Part shown: piece by piece, positions 11,685 to 23,930 of the stretch
Layout of the letters: every line of letters starts with the position of its first letter
Numbering within the stretch: position 1 is the stretch's first letter
NCBI GenBank assembly: GCA_034359265.1
Contig: CP136891.1
Coordinates: 82,230,001-82,294,000 of the forward strand
DNA: 64,000 bases
Origin: Canna indica
Taxonomy: Eukaryota > Streptophyta > Magnoliopsida > Zingiberales > Cannaceae
Direction of reading: 5' to 3'
Translations under genes and position numbers: made by a program
The notes under the pieces: generated by a model
The model's input: only the letters and a program-made list of their open reading frames with translations
What the model was told of the DNA's origin: nothing
Databases searched by the model: none

Positions 11685-12486
11685 ATGGTGCAAAAATACT
11701 CTATTCACAACGATGAAGAATTGGAGAGATTACGGAATCGTGATTTCCCTACATGGATTCAGACTTACAGCAAAGATCACACAGCTGAAATAGATGAAAG
11801 AATATTTGAGTTTGTTAGTGGACCGTCGCGACTAGTGTCGTGCTATAGCGGATATTTTGTTAATGAGTACAAATTTCACACAGTGGAATATGCCTTTACA
11901 AAGAAGACGATGAATGCCGGGGTTTGCGTGAAAGGGATAACATATGTTGAATGTGATATGAATTTTTATGGACCGGTGGAAGAAGTAATAGAGTTGCACT
12001 ATTTCGGCTTGAAATCAGTGATCCTATTTAGATGTCATTGGTTCGATACAACAGAACGGGGCATGAAAGTTCATCCAAAATACAAACTTGTGTGAGGTTA
12101 ATTACATATTTAAATTGGCAGCAAATGAGTCTTTTATATTGGCATCACAAGCCGAACAAATATATATTACGCGAAGTATCCGGCTCGAAATAGATAGAGC
12201 AGATTGGCGTGTAGTATGTAAGACTAAAGGTAGAGAAAAAATTAATCCGATAGCAGGAGAAAATGAGCTGATACCTGATATGACACATGGTTTCTATCAA
12301 GAAGATGATCCTCCTGTTGTAGATCGTATTATTCCATTACTCGAGGATGTAGACACAACGTCAATTCAATTAGAAGTTGAATATGCTGATGATGACGATC
12401 ATGAAATTGAGGAAGCTGGAGATGAAGAAGAAGAAGAAGAAGAAGAGGAAGAATTCGAAGACTATTATTTAGATGATGAGGAATAA
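11685..12486 (+). pseudogene. CACTA TNP2 transposase, C-terminal remnant
   Basis: The frame starting at 11685 matches the DUF4216 part of plant TNP2 transposases (SGYFVNEYKFHTVEY ... GVCVKGITYVECDMNFYG ... LFRCHWFDT). It is broken at about 12093 by one extra G compared with element 2, and resumes in another frame to 12486, where the acidic tail (DDDDHEIEEAGDEEEEE) ends. Two further small length changes near 12165-12205 cancel each other. The region retains the nine residues RNRDFPTWI that are deleted in element 2. No catalytic domain remains. Confidence 0.9.
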
Positions 12487-12561
12487 TTGTAAAGTATATA
12501 TTTTATTAAATATATCTCTACTATTTATACAATAATCTGATTATATGTCTATTCGACAGAT

Positions 12562-13896
12562 ATGTCTGGTCGTGGTTATCATCGCAGGAGAGCTTCGGAG
12601 TCTCCGATCGGTGAGACTCCTACACTTACTCATGCTGCTGATCCTCCTATTGCTGATCCTCATGCCGATGATACTGCCGAGGCTAGTACATCCAGACGCA
12701 GGCGGCCACGTGGGCCAAACAGGTGGCAGCCTCCACCAGCCACAGAGTCACGTAGATTCATTAGCGTGATTGAGAAGCTCTAATATATCATAAATTATGA
12801 ATCATTACAAATTCATTATATCATAATATAATATTAAAATTTATTTTTGTTGTGCAGGTTCGAGCAAGAAGAAGTGCTGAGGAGCATTTCTTATACTATT
12901 CGACGATACATGCACGGGGCATGGCCTACGTGGTCTCACGTGCCTAGCAAGCACGTTGACATCTTATGGCGCGAGTTTGAGGCACGTATTATTATTTTTT
13001 TACATGCATGATGATTAATATTGGTACTGATATTATTATTTTGCAGGCTCGCTATACATGGGCCAAGGACCAAAGGCCCTTCATTTACGCTGACTCGGAT
13101 CAATGGCAGGAGGTTTCTCGGAATGCGGCTAAAAATCGCATGTCGGGGGGAGCAGCGCATCACACCGGCGGCTCTGTTGCATTTGTAGTGCACGCGAACC
13201 GTATGGTAAGTATATCTTTTAATTATATATTTTATTTGTTACTATGTGTACTAATTAATGTATTTGTTTTGTAAATATAGACGACGGTGTCGGATGACGG
13301 GACTGTCCAACGACCCTCTCCGATGGTGGTGTTTGAGCGGACTCACCGTCGAGCACATGGGACGAGGGAGTACATCGACAACCGCGCTGCATACATTATG
13401 GTAACTATATATTTGTTTAAATTATTCATTATATATTTATAATTTAAGTTTTATGATAAATATTAAATAAAAAATCAAACTCGAGTAGGAGACCTACAGC
13501 CAGACGGTGGTGCAGCGCGGGGGTACCCCCGAGGACTTTGACGCAGCAACGTGGGTCGAGGCCGCAGGTGGCTGGGACCATGGCTGCGTATATGGCTTTG
13601 CATATAGTGGTTATGCGCGAGCCGTACTAGGGCCACTTGGGGCACCGACCCCTCCGGTCGCTGGTGAGCGACCGTCCATCTCTAGATCCAGTTATGATCA
13701 TAGTAGCAGAATAAGGACTCTAGAGGACACGGTCGCGCATCAGACTGAGATAATGGAGCGCCAGAGTCAGATGATGGCGGATATACAAGCTATGTTACGC
13801 AACATGTCAGGTCATCCCGAAGCAGGCATCTCTTCGGCATCATCTAATCTATCGTCCTCGAGTCAGTCCACGCTGGTGTACACTCAAGCACTCTAG
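12562..13896 (+). pseudogene. CACTA second gene, Ptta/En-Spm (Transposase_24-like), remnant
   Basis: Several exon-like pieces lie in order: MSGRGYHRRRASESPIGE (from 12562), FEQEEVLRSISYTIRRYMHGAWP (from about 12858), ARYTWAKDQRPFIY then DQWQEVSRNAAKNR and HTGGSVAF (13048-13204), TTVSDDGTVQRPSP with ERTHRR (about 13281-13400), and a terminal piece with a heptad-like HQTEIMERQSQMMADIQAMLRNM ending at 13896. WQEVSRNA...N and HTGGSV are hallmarks of the plant En/Spm-associated Transposase_24 family. GT and AG dinucleotides bracket most pieces. Relative to element 2, about 60 codons are missing before DQWQEVSRNA. Confidence 0.85.
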
Positions 13897-14573
13897 ACCC
13901 CGCCATATGATCCAGACCATCCTCCATCGTCATCGTGAGATTTTTTTATATTGGACTTGTTTAATTTATTTTGTTTGGATATTGATACTTCAATTTTGCA
14001 TTTGAATAGTTTTTATACTACTGTGGATATATCAATATAAATATAATTATTTTGATGTATATCTTGGTGTATTTGTGATGTGTGAATGAATGTGTGTATG
14101 AGTGTATGAGTGTGTGAGTTATGTATTAGATAATGTATTAATGTATTAATGGAAATTTGAAATTTGAAATTTTTTCGTTACCAGGTTCACATCATCAGCA
14201 ACGGCTTTCCCACGGCCACGGCTCCATTGCAACGGCTCGGCGATCGTTGCTGATCTGTTGCTAAGTTATCAGCAACGCGATTTTCTTCCACGGCTCCATT
14301 GCAACGGCTCGGTCGTTGTTGATGCTCTTCAACAACGGCTCAGCAACGACATCAGTCGTTACTGATGCCCATTTTTCTAATAGTGTAAGCTTTAGTGGCG
14401 TCAGACCAGGCCTAGACTAGCGCGTGCCATGCTCGGCACGACCTCAGCATGACACAGACATGGGACGGCCCGCGTGCTCCGAGGGACGAGGCATGAGTGT
14501 GTCGTTCCTGGCCGACCCAAAAAAATTTTGGGCCAGGTCAAGCATACCCCTCGGGTATTCATTGCCACCTTTA

Positions 14574-15417
14574 CTACCAAACATACATGCATTTTATTTT
14601 TCAAGTGCCCATTCATATTTAATTTGGAGTTAAAAGCATTGCACGCGAGAGTGTAAAAGTATATAATCAATTAAAGACTTTTCTCAAAAAGTCTTCAAAT
14701 GAAATTTTTTTGAATGTGAATGTCGTTAGTTTATTATTATTGAAGTGTCTAGTCAGTTAATTTTCTAAGTCCCTAGTCATGTTTTGTATATTGTATAAAA
14801 TACATGTGCTACTTTTTATGTCATCCACTCGATAAGAGAGCTGACTTGGAATTTTTCCAAATCGGGATATGAAATTTTAGCATAATTGTCGTCCACGCGA
14901 AGAGTTTTAAACAGAGCGATTTTGAATTTTTCCCAGGCCAGAAAATTTGAGTTCATAATTGGAGTTTTAGCAACCATCCAAAGAAATTTTGACTTCATAA
15001 TTCTAATTGATTGCGAAATGTTCGTCATCTTTTAATTTCTTGGACTATTTCTTTATTATTATTTCTGATCATTAAAAGTGCCTGGATCACGAATTAATTG
15101 GACAAGACTCATCCAATTCAGAACTGCATTGATTTAGCTAATTATTCATTTTTTAATACATTACAGACCCCATTAAAAAAAATTATTCGTTTGAGGGTTA
15201 TTTTAATTTGGCTCATTAAAATTTAAAATGTTCTCAATTTGATCCTCATTTTTTAAAAATATCAATTTTGTTATTCAATTTTTAAATTGACATTTATAGT
15301 GAAATTAATTGGTTCATCCGTGCTAATATTTGTACAAATATATAAATTGTTTTTTCCTTTTAAATATAAGGATTAAATTTGATAAAATTTTAAATTTCTA
15401 AGGTCAAATTAAAACTA
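14574..15417. other. AT-rich intergenic DNA
   Basis: No gene or bounded element is recognised here. Confidence 0.4.
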
Positions 15418-15612
15418 GGCTCAATTATATTTTTGGACTCTCAAAATATCACGTTTTTTTCATTTAATTTTTTCTTTTTTAAAACTCTTCGTTTAGTTCA
15501 TAAAAAAATATTTTAGTTTTCGTTTGATTCCTCCGTTAATTTTTGTTGTTAAGTGTCAATGATGATATAGATTAAAGACAAAATGAGAGATTATTAATTT
15601 TAAGGTACTAAA

Positions 15613-15647
<35 letters not shown>

Positions 15648-16080
15648 CATCTTATTGATCACCAATATAAAATCTCATCAATTTATTTTATTTTATTTTA
15701 AAATATTCACCCCATAAATCAACAATAAATTTACGATAAAATTAGAGACCAAACAAAAAAATGAAGATATTTGCTTGATTGAAAAATCTTCATCCCATAA
15801 ATCTACAATAAATTTACGACTTGCGCTGACGCCGTCCTTGTGCCACCACGAATCGCACCACCCCCTGCAACTTATGCCGTGAGACTGCCCACTATTATGT
15901 AACACCACAACGATCTCGCTCTCCCCGTCATGATTTTCTAGAATTAATTAATAAAGAAATCGTGGTGGCAGAGAATGGTCGAGAGAATAAAAGGTCCTAA
16001 CACAAAAAAGGACGACGTGAGCGTGAGTCATAGTGACGCAAGAGCGGCGCGAGCACGAGTCATAAATTTATTGTTACGAG

Positions 16081-16138
<58 letters not shown>

Positions 16139-16362
16139 CATATAATCTCTTAAAATATCTTTATTTTTCGTTTGGTCCCTCGTTAAGTCTTTAATCAATG
16201 TCAGCATAGATACTTAACAGTAAAAGTTAACGAAAAATTAATGGAGGGATCAAACGAAAATAAAAATAAAAATTAAAAAAAATAAACAAAAAGATTTAAA
16301 AATAATAGATCAAACGAAAATATATATATATTATTTTGAGAATCAAAAACATAACTAAGGCG
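15418..16362. mobile_element. Mutator-like non-autonomous element, 9-bp target duplication
   Basis: The same 9 bases TTAAAACTA flank the element at 15409-15417 and 16363-16371. The ends are GGCTCAATTATATTTTTGG and the inverse of CGCCTTAGTTATGTTTTTGA, and the inverted similarity continues inward for roughly 150 bp (CGTTTGAT-CCTCC-TTAATTTTT in both arms). Two long AT dinucleotide runs (15618-15645, 16085-16136) lie inside. There is no coding capacity. Confidence 0.85.
16085..16136. repeat. AT dinucleotide microsatellite
   Basis: About 26 uninterrupted AT units within the Mutator-like element. Confidence 0.95.
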
Positions 16363-17299
16363 TTAAAACTAACTCGTAGATGAGATCCACCTGAGCCCCC
16401 ATGAAAAATGCACGAAATAAGTTAATTAGTTGTATGAATACTCGTTGTGCACACAAATTAAACTGGATTGGTGTTTATCCGTGTAGACAACAATGGCCTT
16501 GATTTAAATCACAATGTACTGCGGACTGCGGTTGATGGGGATCGATCGGATAGTTCGACCAACTATAATTAGTAGGTGATAACTCGTACCGTATGATATG
16601 AAACCACCTTCTTTCACTCCACAATCAGTCATAATCTTCATCTACCCATTCCTTCTTAAATTCCACCACTGAATTTGATCTGATGCCTACAGCAAATCTG
16701 CCACAAATTAATTAAGTGGCTTTCTAAAAGTAAATTAGATGCTAATCAATCATTAATTTACTACTAATTGTTTTTATCTTGATGATAAGTCACAATTTCA
16801 CAGTTGACTATTAAAGTATTCATATTCTTTTACATATTGGGAAATCCATATTAGTTATATCCGTCACATCGCATCAGCAATCTTGTCTGCTGTTGGAGAA
16901 TAATATGAGTATTACTAAAGACGTTCATATGGGTTAATTTCATTTCATTGTTCCGTATTCTCAAAAGATAAGAAAATGAAGAAAAAAAAAGGTAGCTATT
17001 TCAACTGTAGCCAGCTGCCACTGGCAATCAACCGTTAGACGGTTACCATCATGATAACGAACCCGTTGCCCTTTTTTTTTTCTTCAATAAAGACTAAATT
17101 AAAGCTCTAGCCAACTGCTAGAGGGTGATGGTACAAGATATTCTAGAACTATTGGAATAGATTTGACGTCCAATCACAAGCATTTGATTAAAGAATACAA
17201 ATTATCTTCCTGAGTGTATGTATCTGCAAATTGATTTGAGAAAATCAATATTCGAGTCATTGCCTTAAGAATGAAAAGCCTCGGTTCACCATGCTCAAT
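16363..17299. other. AT-rich intergenic DNA
   Basis: Nothing recognisable apart from short A/T runs. Confidence 0.4.
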
Positions 17300-17770
17300 A
17301 GCATTTTAAAGTACCAAATAATCCAGATAACATTAGCAACAATAGCTTTGGAGTCCTAATTTAAATTTAAAGCATAATTCAACAAGAACCAACTACCAGA
17401 ATGCCAATGGTTTCTATAAAAAAAATCCATATTAAGAAAAGAACCCAAACCATTCCATAAATCATAGGAAAATTTACATTCAAAAAATAAATGCTTGAAG
17501 ATTTCGACAAAGTTCAGACAGAAACAACAAGTGTCATAAACAAAATTACTCATAAAAAACAAGCGAGCTCTAGTAAAAAGTTTTTCGTGAATTTTTTTTT
17601 CTAAAAATATCTTAACTTTTGGAGCAATATTCAATTTTCAAATTAAATTTCAAACTTGATTAATACCCACAGAAAATTCATTCGAATACTCTAAAAAATT
17701 ATATGCAAAAGAGAAGAAGATAATTCCATTATTATTAGGCATCCAAATCAGTTTATCATCATCAGCTTAT
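17300..17770 (-). pseudogene. LINE retrotransposon fragment with zf-RVT domain
   Basis: On the minus strand, translation gives DDKLIWMPNN ... FFSFAYNFLE ... IAPKVKIFLEKKIHEKLFTRARLFF ... CCFCLNFVEIFKHLFFECKFSYDLW. This is the zinc-binding segment that follows the reverse transcriptase in plant L1-type elements (APKVKIF-W, L-TRARLF, C-FC, HLFFEC-FSYDLW). Two tryptophan positions upstream of the APKVK block are TGA stops, and the FLW tryptophan is Glu. It is a dead fragment; no RT catalytic part is seen nearby. Confidence 0.85.
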
Positions 17771-17825
17771 ATTGATCGTGGCAATAGGTGGCAACGAGCA
17801 AACAATGCTTCAATAATTGTCATAA

Positions 17826-18111
17826 GGGTAAATTACACTGATCTCCCCCGAGGTTTAGTAAAATTACACTGATCTCTTCTCTATTTGTAATTTTATCTTA
17901 TAACCCCCTGAGTTTTGTAAAGATTACACAAATCTCCCATATTACGAAATAAAATTACACAAATTTTCTTGAGTTTTGTAAAATATTACACAAACTTCTT
18001 CTTAAAAAATTACTCAAAAATTACTCAAAGGAGATAATTATAATCTGAATAAATAAAAAGAGATCGATATAATTTTACTAAATTTTCTTAGAGATAAGTG
18101 TAATTTATCTT
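17826..18111. mobile_element. Mutator-like MITE, 9-bp target duplication
   Basis: The ends are GGGTAAATTACACTGATCTC and the inverse of AAGATAAATTACACTTATCTC. Flanks TTGTCATAA (17817-17825) and TTATCATAA (18112-18120) match at 8 of 9 positions. The interior repeats the theme AAATTACAC-AA(A/T)CTCC several times. Confidence 0.75.
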
Positions 18112-18427
18112 TTATCATAAATATGAATTAAAGAACCACCGTAAACAAACTAGTGGTGCCGTGAGCAATACGCGTGAATCCCACCACGCCACTACGGCAC
18201 TACCATCCTAAATGATTAATGACGTCATTTTAAAGAAAAAATAAATGAAATTCTTTTTTTAGAAATTAAATTTCCTTAGTATTTTACAAACAGCTGCTGA
18301 GAATTCCATTTTCACTTTGTCTCTTAATTGTTCCAAAAGTCTTATAATTTATTAACCAAACTAGGATAATTAACCAAACTGTGCTTAGTTTAGTTGGGAG
18401 AGTATAAAACGTAGGTTATTGGAGTAC

Positions 18428-20268
18428 TTAATTAGCTCGTGATAAAGCCGAGCTCATCATTTGGCTGCTGAAGTAAGCCAAGTGCTGCTTCTCGACGCAG
18501 CGCATGAGGAGCCGCAAGCCCTGGTTCGGCGGGAGCGGCTTCAGCAGTATGCACCAGGCGATGAAGTTGGTATCGACGAGCGGCGCGCCGTGCATCGGCT
18601 GGCCCCAGCCGTAGTCGACCTCGAAGAACCCGACGCGGCTCCAGTCCAGCACCGTCATGGTCCCGCAGCCGAGCGGCAGGGCGTTCGCCACGGCGGCGCC
18701 GTCCGTCATCCACTTCGAGAACTCCGACGGCACGCGCCGCTTCGCCTCGCGGATCATCCCCACCACCTCCACCAGCGGCGCGCAGGCCACCACGTCACCC
18801 GCCGCCGAGACGGCCATGTTGTACACGCAGTTGCCGTAGTAGCCGCCCTCCGCCGGGAGGACGTCCTGCAGCAGGTGCCGCGTGTTCACCGCGAACCCGA
18901 GGTGGACGCGATCGTCCGGGGAGGTGAGGCCGACGACGCGGGTCCGGCACTGCCACACCTTGGCGGAGACGACGTCGAAGCTGGAGCAGCGCTGCCCGGT
19001 CTCCTTGAGGTACTGGTTCTTGACCTGGTTGATGAAGTCCGAGGTAAGGTCTAAGACGGAGATCTCGAAATTGAAGGGCGTGAAGGCCGGCAGTGGGCCT
19101 CGAGGGAACTTGGGCGGGTTGTGGAAGGCGTCTCTGCCCCAAACAGGCGCGACGGACGGCTGCGGGAGGCCTCGCGCCAGCTCCCCGACCGCTTTCAGGA
19201 ACTCACCTTGGCCGACGCCGTCGAACACGGCATGGGAAGACCGGAGCCCGATGACGAACCCGCCACACTTGAATTTGGTGACCTGATCATGATAGATTCG
19301 ATGCATATCCTCAGCCGGTTTATATTTTAATTAATTAATTATTAATTAGCACACTAATCTCAGTTGATTCCACCCACGTACACCACTAAGAATGCATTAA
19401 TCACCATTTAATTAATTTATTATGCGCTGAATAATTATCGGTCTTCGTCACGTACACTTTAATTATATGCCTACCTAACCAGATATATACGTACATATAT
19501 ACATGACCATCTATAGATGCTAATATATATATCTAGGGAATTTGTGGTGCAACTTTATCTTGTTTAATCAATTTGTATTGTTGCGTATTGGAAATCATTA
19601 GGCAGATATATATTGTTTTATTTTCCTGGGGGGGGGGGGCAATAGTTTTGGAGGAAAGAAAAAACAGGACACACGATGAACTCATTCAGTCGACCTAAAA
19701 AGCATTTGTTTGTCATGCATATTAACCCAGCTGCTCTTTGATATATTCTTGCTTTATTTATCTTCGCATGCAGCAAAAAATGAAGGAGAAAGAAATGTTG
19801 TTTATTATCATCAAAAATTAATGAAAAGAAAAAGAATTAATAAAGTACCTGCAGCAAGAGGATCAAATCCTTCTCGTCAACTTTAGGGGGAGGGAAAGGG
19901 AGCAGATCCTCCTTGGCAACGTTCTCCAGCGGCTGCTGCAGGTAGCTCACGTCGGCGAGGCTGCAGTTGGCGGTAGCCTCGACGAACCACGCGCCATCCC
20001 CGGTGCAGGCGATCTCCGGCTCGCCGTCCTCGGCCGTGTCGGTGATCCGGCCGGCGACGGGGTAGTAGGGGACGAGCGCCTTGGAGAGCGCCTCCCTGAT
20101 GGCGGTCGCGGCCTCCTTGCCGCCCTCCCGGTAGACGAACGCGGAGCAGATGAGGACCCGCAGGGCCGGGTTGCGGTCCATGAAGGAGAGCGGCAGCGTG
20201 CCGCCCGGCGTCGGCTCGCTCGGCGCGACTAGCTCCGGAGGCGACTTGGCGACGGAGAAGCACACCAT
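18428..20268 (-). CDS. BAHD acyltransferase B
   Basis: Exon 1 is 19849-20268 and exon 2 is 18428-19282, joined by a phase-0 GT-AG intron of 566 bp, giving 424 residues. It carries the full BAHD signature: HAVFD (His157, Asp161) followed by GVGQGEF, and DYGWG at 363-367. FKCGGF opens exon 2, and RCSSFDVVSAKVWQCRTR and the YYGNCVY block follow. The family transfers acyl groups from CoA to small acceptors in the cytosol. Sequence style (LPLSFMDRNP, YYPVAGR, ACTGDGAWFVEA) places it with monocot p-coumaroyl/feruloyl-CoA and benzoyl transferase-like members; the substrate is unknown. I chose MVCFSV at 20268 because gene C starts identically; the frame is open 36 codons further upstream, with low-complexity sequence. 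It differs from gene C at roughly 32 of 419 aligned residues and is 5 residues longer. Confidence 0.96.
19628..19639. repeat. Poly-G run in BAHD B intron
   Basis: About a dozen consecutive G (C on the sense strand) within the intron. The equivalent place in gene C has only a short GGGG. Confidence 0.8.
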
Positions 20269-20322
20269 GCTTTCGATCCCTTGTTTCGTGTTTGTGTTTG
20301 TGTGTTGTTGGCTTTCTTCCTC

Positions 20323-20340
20323 AATATATATATATATATT
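20323..20340 (-). promoter_or_regulatory. TATA region of BAHD gene B
   Basis: A run of TA units lies 55-72 bases upstream of the ATG and is preceded on the sense strand by CCTCTCGCT, shared with gene C. Confidence 0.5.
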
Positions 20341-20730
20341 GAGCGAGAGGAGGAAGAGAGCTGAGACCTGTGTCACTTGTGTGTGAGTGCGTTAATTACT
20401 TACACATGTAGTCTTCTCCTCTCCAGTCTCCTATAAAAAAGTTAGTCAAATGAATCAAGTGGAGCAATTAATTAATAGGAGGCTAAGTGGGTAGGTGGCA
20501 TGTCTTTGACGATTTTGGAGCTCTCTCCAGGTTTTCTCTCAAGCAGAATATTAATCATAAAATGAAATAAAATTGGACGAAGAAGAAGAAGAAGCCCATG
20601 GAGTTGCTGTCGAGAGCACAACCTGCTTTGACTTCCTCGCACGAAATAAAATATATATAAATCGGAGATAAATCTCTCGGGGGTTTTGCTTTCATCACAG
20701 CTGATGGTTTGCTGATGTCGCGTCTGCATG

Positions 20731-22795
20731 TCGCATATGATATGGTTCCTGAGGCCGGCCGGTTTGATCGGTCCGGTTCATTCATTTGAACCGATAAAAT
20801 CGGCCGGCCGGTTCAGGCGAATTAATTGTCGTATAAGGAAATAATTAATTTGAATCTTACTGAACAATTAAGAATGGTATTTTTTAAGTTACTTTAATGG
20901 TGGCCTTTTCTTGCTCTCCCTAAAGAGGAATAATGTCGGTGTACTAAATATATTGTACGGGGTTAATTGGGTTTAGTTCTAGTTTGACTATGTTTAGTGA
21001 ACTACATGATATGCTTAATTGGGAATATTATGCATTAAAAGAGAATGATATTTAGATTAGATATGAGAGTCATTTAAGAATGGGACCTAAAAGACACAAC
21101 ATGCAATTGTACAAGTCACTGCATCTGAAGCAAACTCTCAGCCAATCATAATTGCTCTGCGATCTTTTTCCTCTCTCATTGTGTGATACAAGATCAAATA
21201 AGAAAAAACAAAAAAAACACTGATTAATGATTATATATTGTGGCTGCTCTTTTTAATTTTTGTTGAGATTCGAAATCCAAATTTTCAAATATGGTCCAAT
21301 AGTCTCGCCTATGAAGTTCAAGCGCGTGGATTGTGCATGCCTTTGAAATTCAAATATTTTTAAATTATGTAAATACTTGACTAAAAGTTCAATTAAGTAA
21401 TTTCAAAAAAAATCTTTGCTTATTATTTTTTTAAAAAATCGTTGATCTAACTCGATAACTCAACTCTTCTGTGCGTGGATTAAGCTACGACCCGAGTTAG
21501 GGTTTACTTCAGGTTCACTCTACTTAAATTCAATCTTAATAATATTATATTCATTTATGTGCGGGTTTCGTGAAATTTTTATTTTTTGAAATTAAAATAC
21601 TCATAATATAGCGGATTCCACTGTAAACAATTAATAAAAATTAAAATTAAAAAATTACACTGAGTTCATTAATTAATTCCTATGTCGGCTCAATTTGTAT
21701 TAAACTAGCTAGACAATAATTCATTGCCAACTCTCTAATTTATCTATAACCACTAACTAATTAATTAGGTAAAAGTGGTGCATTAGAATGAACAAATTGA
21801 CTAAATTTGGTTCACATAATGTAAATATACCACCTACATCACATTCACAGTGGATAGAACAATGAAGTATAATGGAGATAAAGATTATTATCCGTTGGAT
21901 GTTGGTAGGATTGCTATCTACCATTCAAAATTATATATAACAAGATCATTATCAGATAGCATATTATTGTCTATTGATTCTTAAGAAATCAAATTATGAT
22001 TTTTCTAATTGAGCTGTCCACATCCAACGCCAGATTAGTTTCTGTGATATAATTAATTTTTTTTAATTATATATATACTGTTCATGTCATGTCCGAAACG
22101 ATAGATTTGGAAAAAGATATATATGTCTTTTTTCATATATGTGTGCTGTAGTATAAGGAGAAAATTACAAAATGAGTTGTTTTCAACGTGTTCCAGAGTT
22201 AATATATAGAAATTAATTCATTTTTGCATTATGGCGACGAGATGACGTCCGCATGACATCTAATTTAGATATCATTAGATGCGTTTAGTAAGAAAAACAT
22301 GTGGACCCGCATTTAGATGGCAACACTTAACAAATCCACTGATCTTTTTGTTTAAAGGATTACAATTTTGTCACGTTATCCTACCATCCATAGATTATTT
22401 TTCCTACATTTAAACCACAAATGCTTAATTAATTAAATTTTTTTACAGCAGTTTTCCTAAACACGAATATGTATGATATGAAATTCTCCAAAATTGAACA
22501 GTCTTTGAAAATTTTGAGATCAGAATGGAATTCAATAAATCTTCAATATATATCCTCCTACTAAAATTAAAGAGTTTCAAGTGATTTTTTTTTTGTTGTG
22601 TTTTTCTTTTAAAAAATAAAATGTATTTTCGTATATAATCACATGATTATTTTGGTGAAACTCTCAAACATTTCAAGAGTTTTTGTGCAAACGTATATTT
22701 TTAATTCTATTTTGATTTTGAAAAAATTAAAAATTATATTCGATTTTGGTGAAACTCTTGAAACATTTTCTTTGAATGAATTAGTCGTCATGCTT
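20731..22795. other. Intergenic DNA between duplication units
   Basis: AT-rich with no recognised gene. A short GC-rich imperfect hairpin built on GGCCGGCCGG (about 20744-20815) lies at the left edge, beside the end of duplication unit 1. Confidence 0.45.
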
Positions 22796-23533
22796 TAGGG
22801 GTGAGCGGGTCCGAGTACCATATATTTTTCATGACATCCGACCATATCCTGTGTAGGACCAATACTTTCTAGGTTTTGAACTCTAATCCTATCATGTTAG
22901 GACTTGAATTCGGACTCTACCCGAAACTTGTGGTGCAGTACATGTTTCGAGTACCCTATTAGAACCCGTAAATGATAGGTTCCAAGATACGTAGAGGTTC
23001 CAACATGATACGCTATTAGAATCAGTAAATGAACAAGTTCTTGATATGCGACCCTATCCTGTATAGGATCAATTCATAGGTTTTAGACTTGGACCCTATC
23101 CTGTTACGATTTGAAATTGGACCCTACCAGAAATATGTGGTGTAGTATAAGTTTTGAGTACCCTGTTAGAATCTATAAATAACAGGTTCCAAGGTAGAGA
23201 TTCCAATAGGGTACATTGTTAGAATTGGTAAATGAACATGTTCTATGGTACATGTTCCAACAGGGTAAGGTACAAGTTCAGAGTACCATGTTGGAACATG
23301 TACCCTATAACTTGTAAATGAACAAGTTCAAAAGTACATATTTCAAGTATTATTTTCAGTTCCGATTTTAGGTACTCGATGTGTTATACCCGGAACTCCA
23401 AACCAATTTTAAACAATTCATTAAGTTCTATCCTGGATCCTATCCAAATTTAATTCAAGTATACCCGAACCCTACCTAATTCGGTAGGTTCCAACCAATT
23501 TCAGGTATACTCTTTACCCATGCACACCCCCTA
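22796..23533. mobile_element. hAT-like element, family shared with 54.5 and 63.7 kb
   Basis: The ends are TAGGGGTGAGCGGGT and the inverse of TAGGGGGTGTGCATGGGT. Flanks TCATGCTT (22788-22795) and CCATGCGT (23534-23541) match at 6 of 8. The body contains many variants of the words ACATGTTCCAA, GAGTACC and TAGGTTCC. No protein is encoded. Confidence 0.8.
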
Positions 23534-23930
23534 CCATGCGTAGCCTCTTAATTAATATATCATATTGTTTGAATTCAAATCATCGAGAATATGTTAAAAA
23601 GGAAAATGCCCTCAGTGCGATTGGGCGAAGCCACCCGGCCTGACTTGGACCGACTTGGGTTTTTGAGTGACTCGGTCGAGTTTAGCTTTGTGGGTTCTCC
23701 GAACGGCCCGAGGATATAGTCCGGTCCAATTAGTATTTTACAAGATGACAAATAGCCGTTGAGAATTCCACTTTCACTCCGCCTCTTAATTGTTCCAAAA
23801 GTCTTAAAATTTATTAACAAGCTAGGTCCTTGGAAAAAAAAAACTAGGATAATAATTAACCAAACTGTTCTTAGTTTAGTTTGGACTTCGGAGAGTATAA
23901 AACATAGATTATTACTTGATTAGCCCGTGA

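Larger units (their letters stand above)
10915..14385 (+). mobile_element. CACTA (En/Spm) element 1, internally deleted
   Basis: The left end is CACTACTAGAAATTG and the right end is the inverse of CACTATTAGAAAAATGG. The 3-bp duplication TAA flanks both sides (10912-10914 and 14386-14388). Both subterminal regions (10936-11175 and 14195-14370) hold many direct and inverted GCAACGGC words, the arrangement typical of transposase-binding sites. Inside are the C-terminal remnant of a TNP2-type transposase and a second Ptta/En-Spm type gene. About two thirds of the transposase is missing compared with element 2, so this is a deletion derivative. Confidence 0.95.
10864..14573. mobile_element. Small hAT MITE split by a CACTA insertion
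   Basis: The outer ends are TAAAGGTGGTAATGGG at the left and the inverse of TAAAGGTGGCAATGAAT at the right. Flanks CTGCCAAG (10856-10863) and CTACCAAA (14574-14581) match at 6 of 8. Without the CACTA element inside it, it would be only about 236 bp, GC-rich with GGCACGAC-type words as in the other hAT elements of this window. Confidence 0.8.
18284..20730 (-). repeat. Duplication unit 1 containing BAHD gene B
   Basis: This interval is homologous, in the same orientation, to 23738-26030. The similarity covers the 3' flank (GAGAATTCCA-TTTCACT... onward), exons, intron and promoter, and ends upstream near the phrase GATGGTTTGCTGATGTCG. Unit 1 has about 200 extra bases between the promoter and that phrase (about 20420-20640). 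Confidence 0.9.

Noticed and set aside
12400..12486. Acidic GAA-rich tail as a separate gene
   Set aside because: It is the C-terminal tail of the CACTA transposase, also present in element 2.
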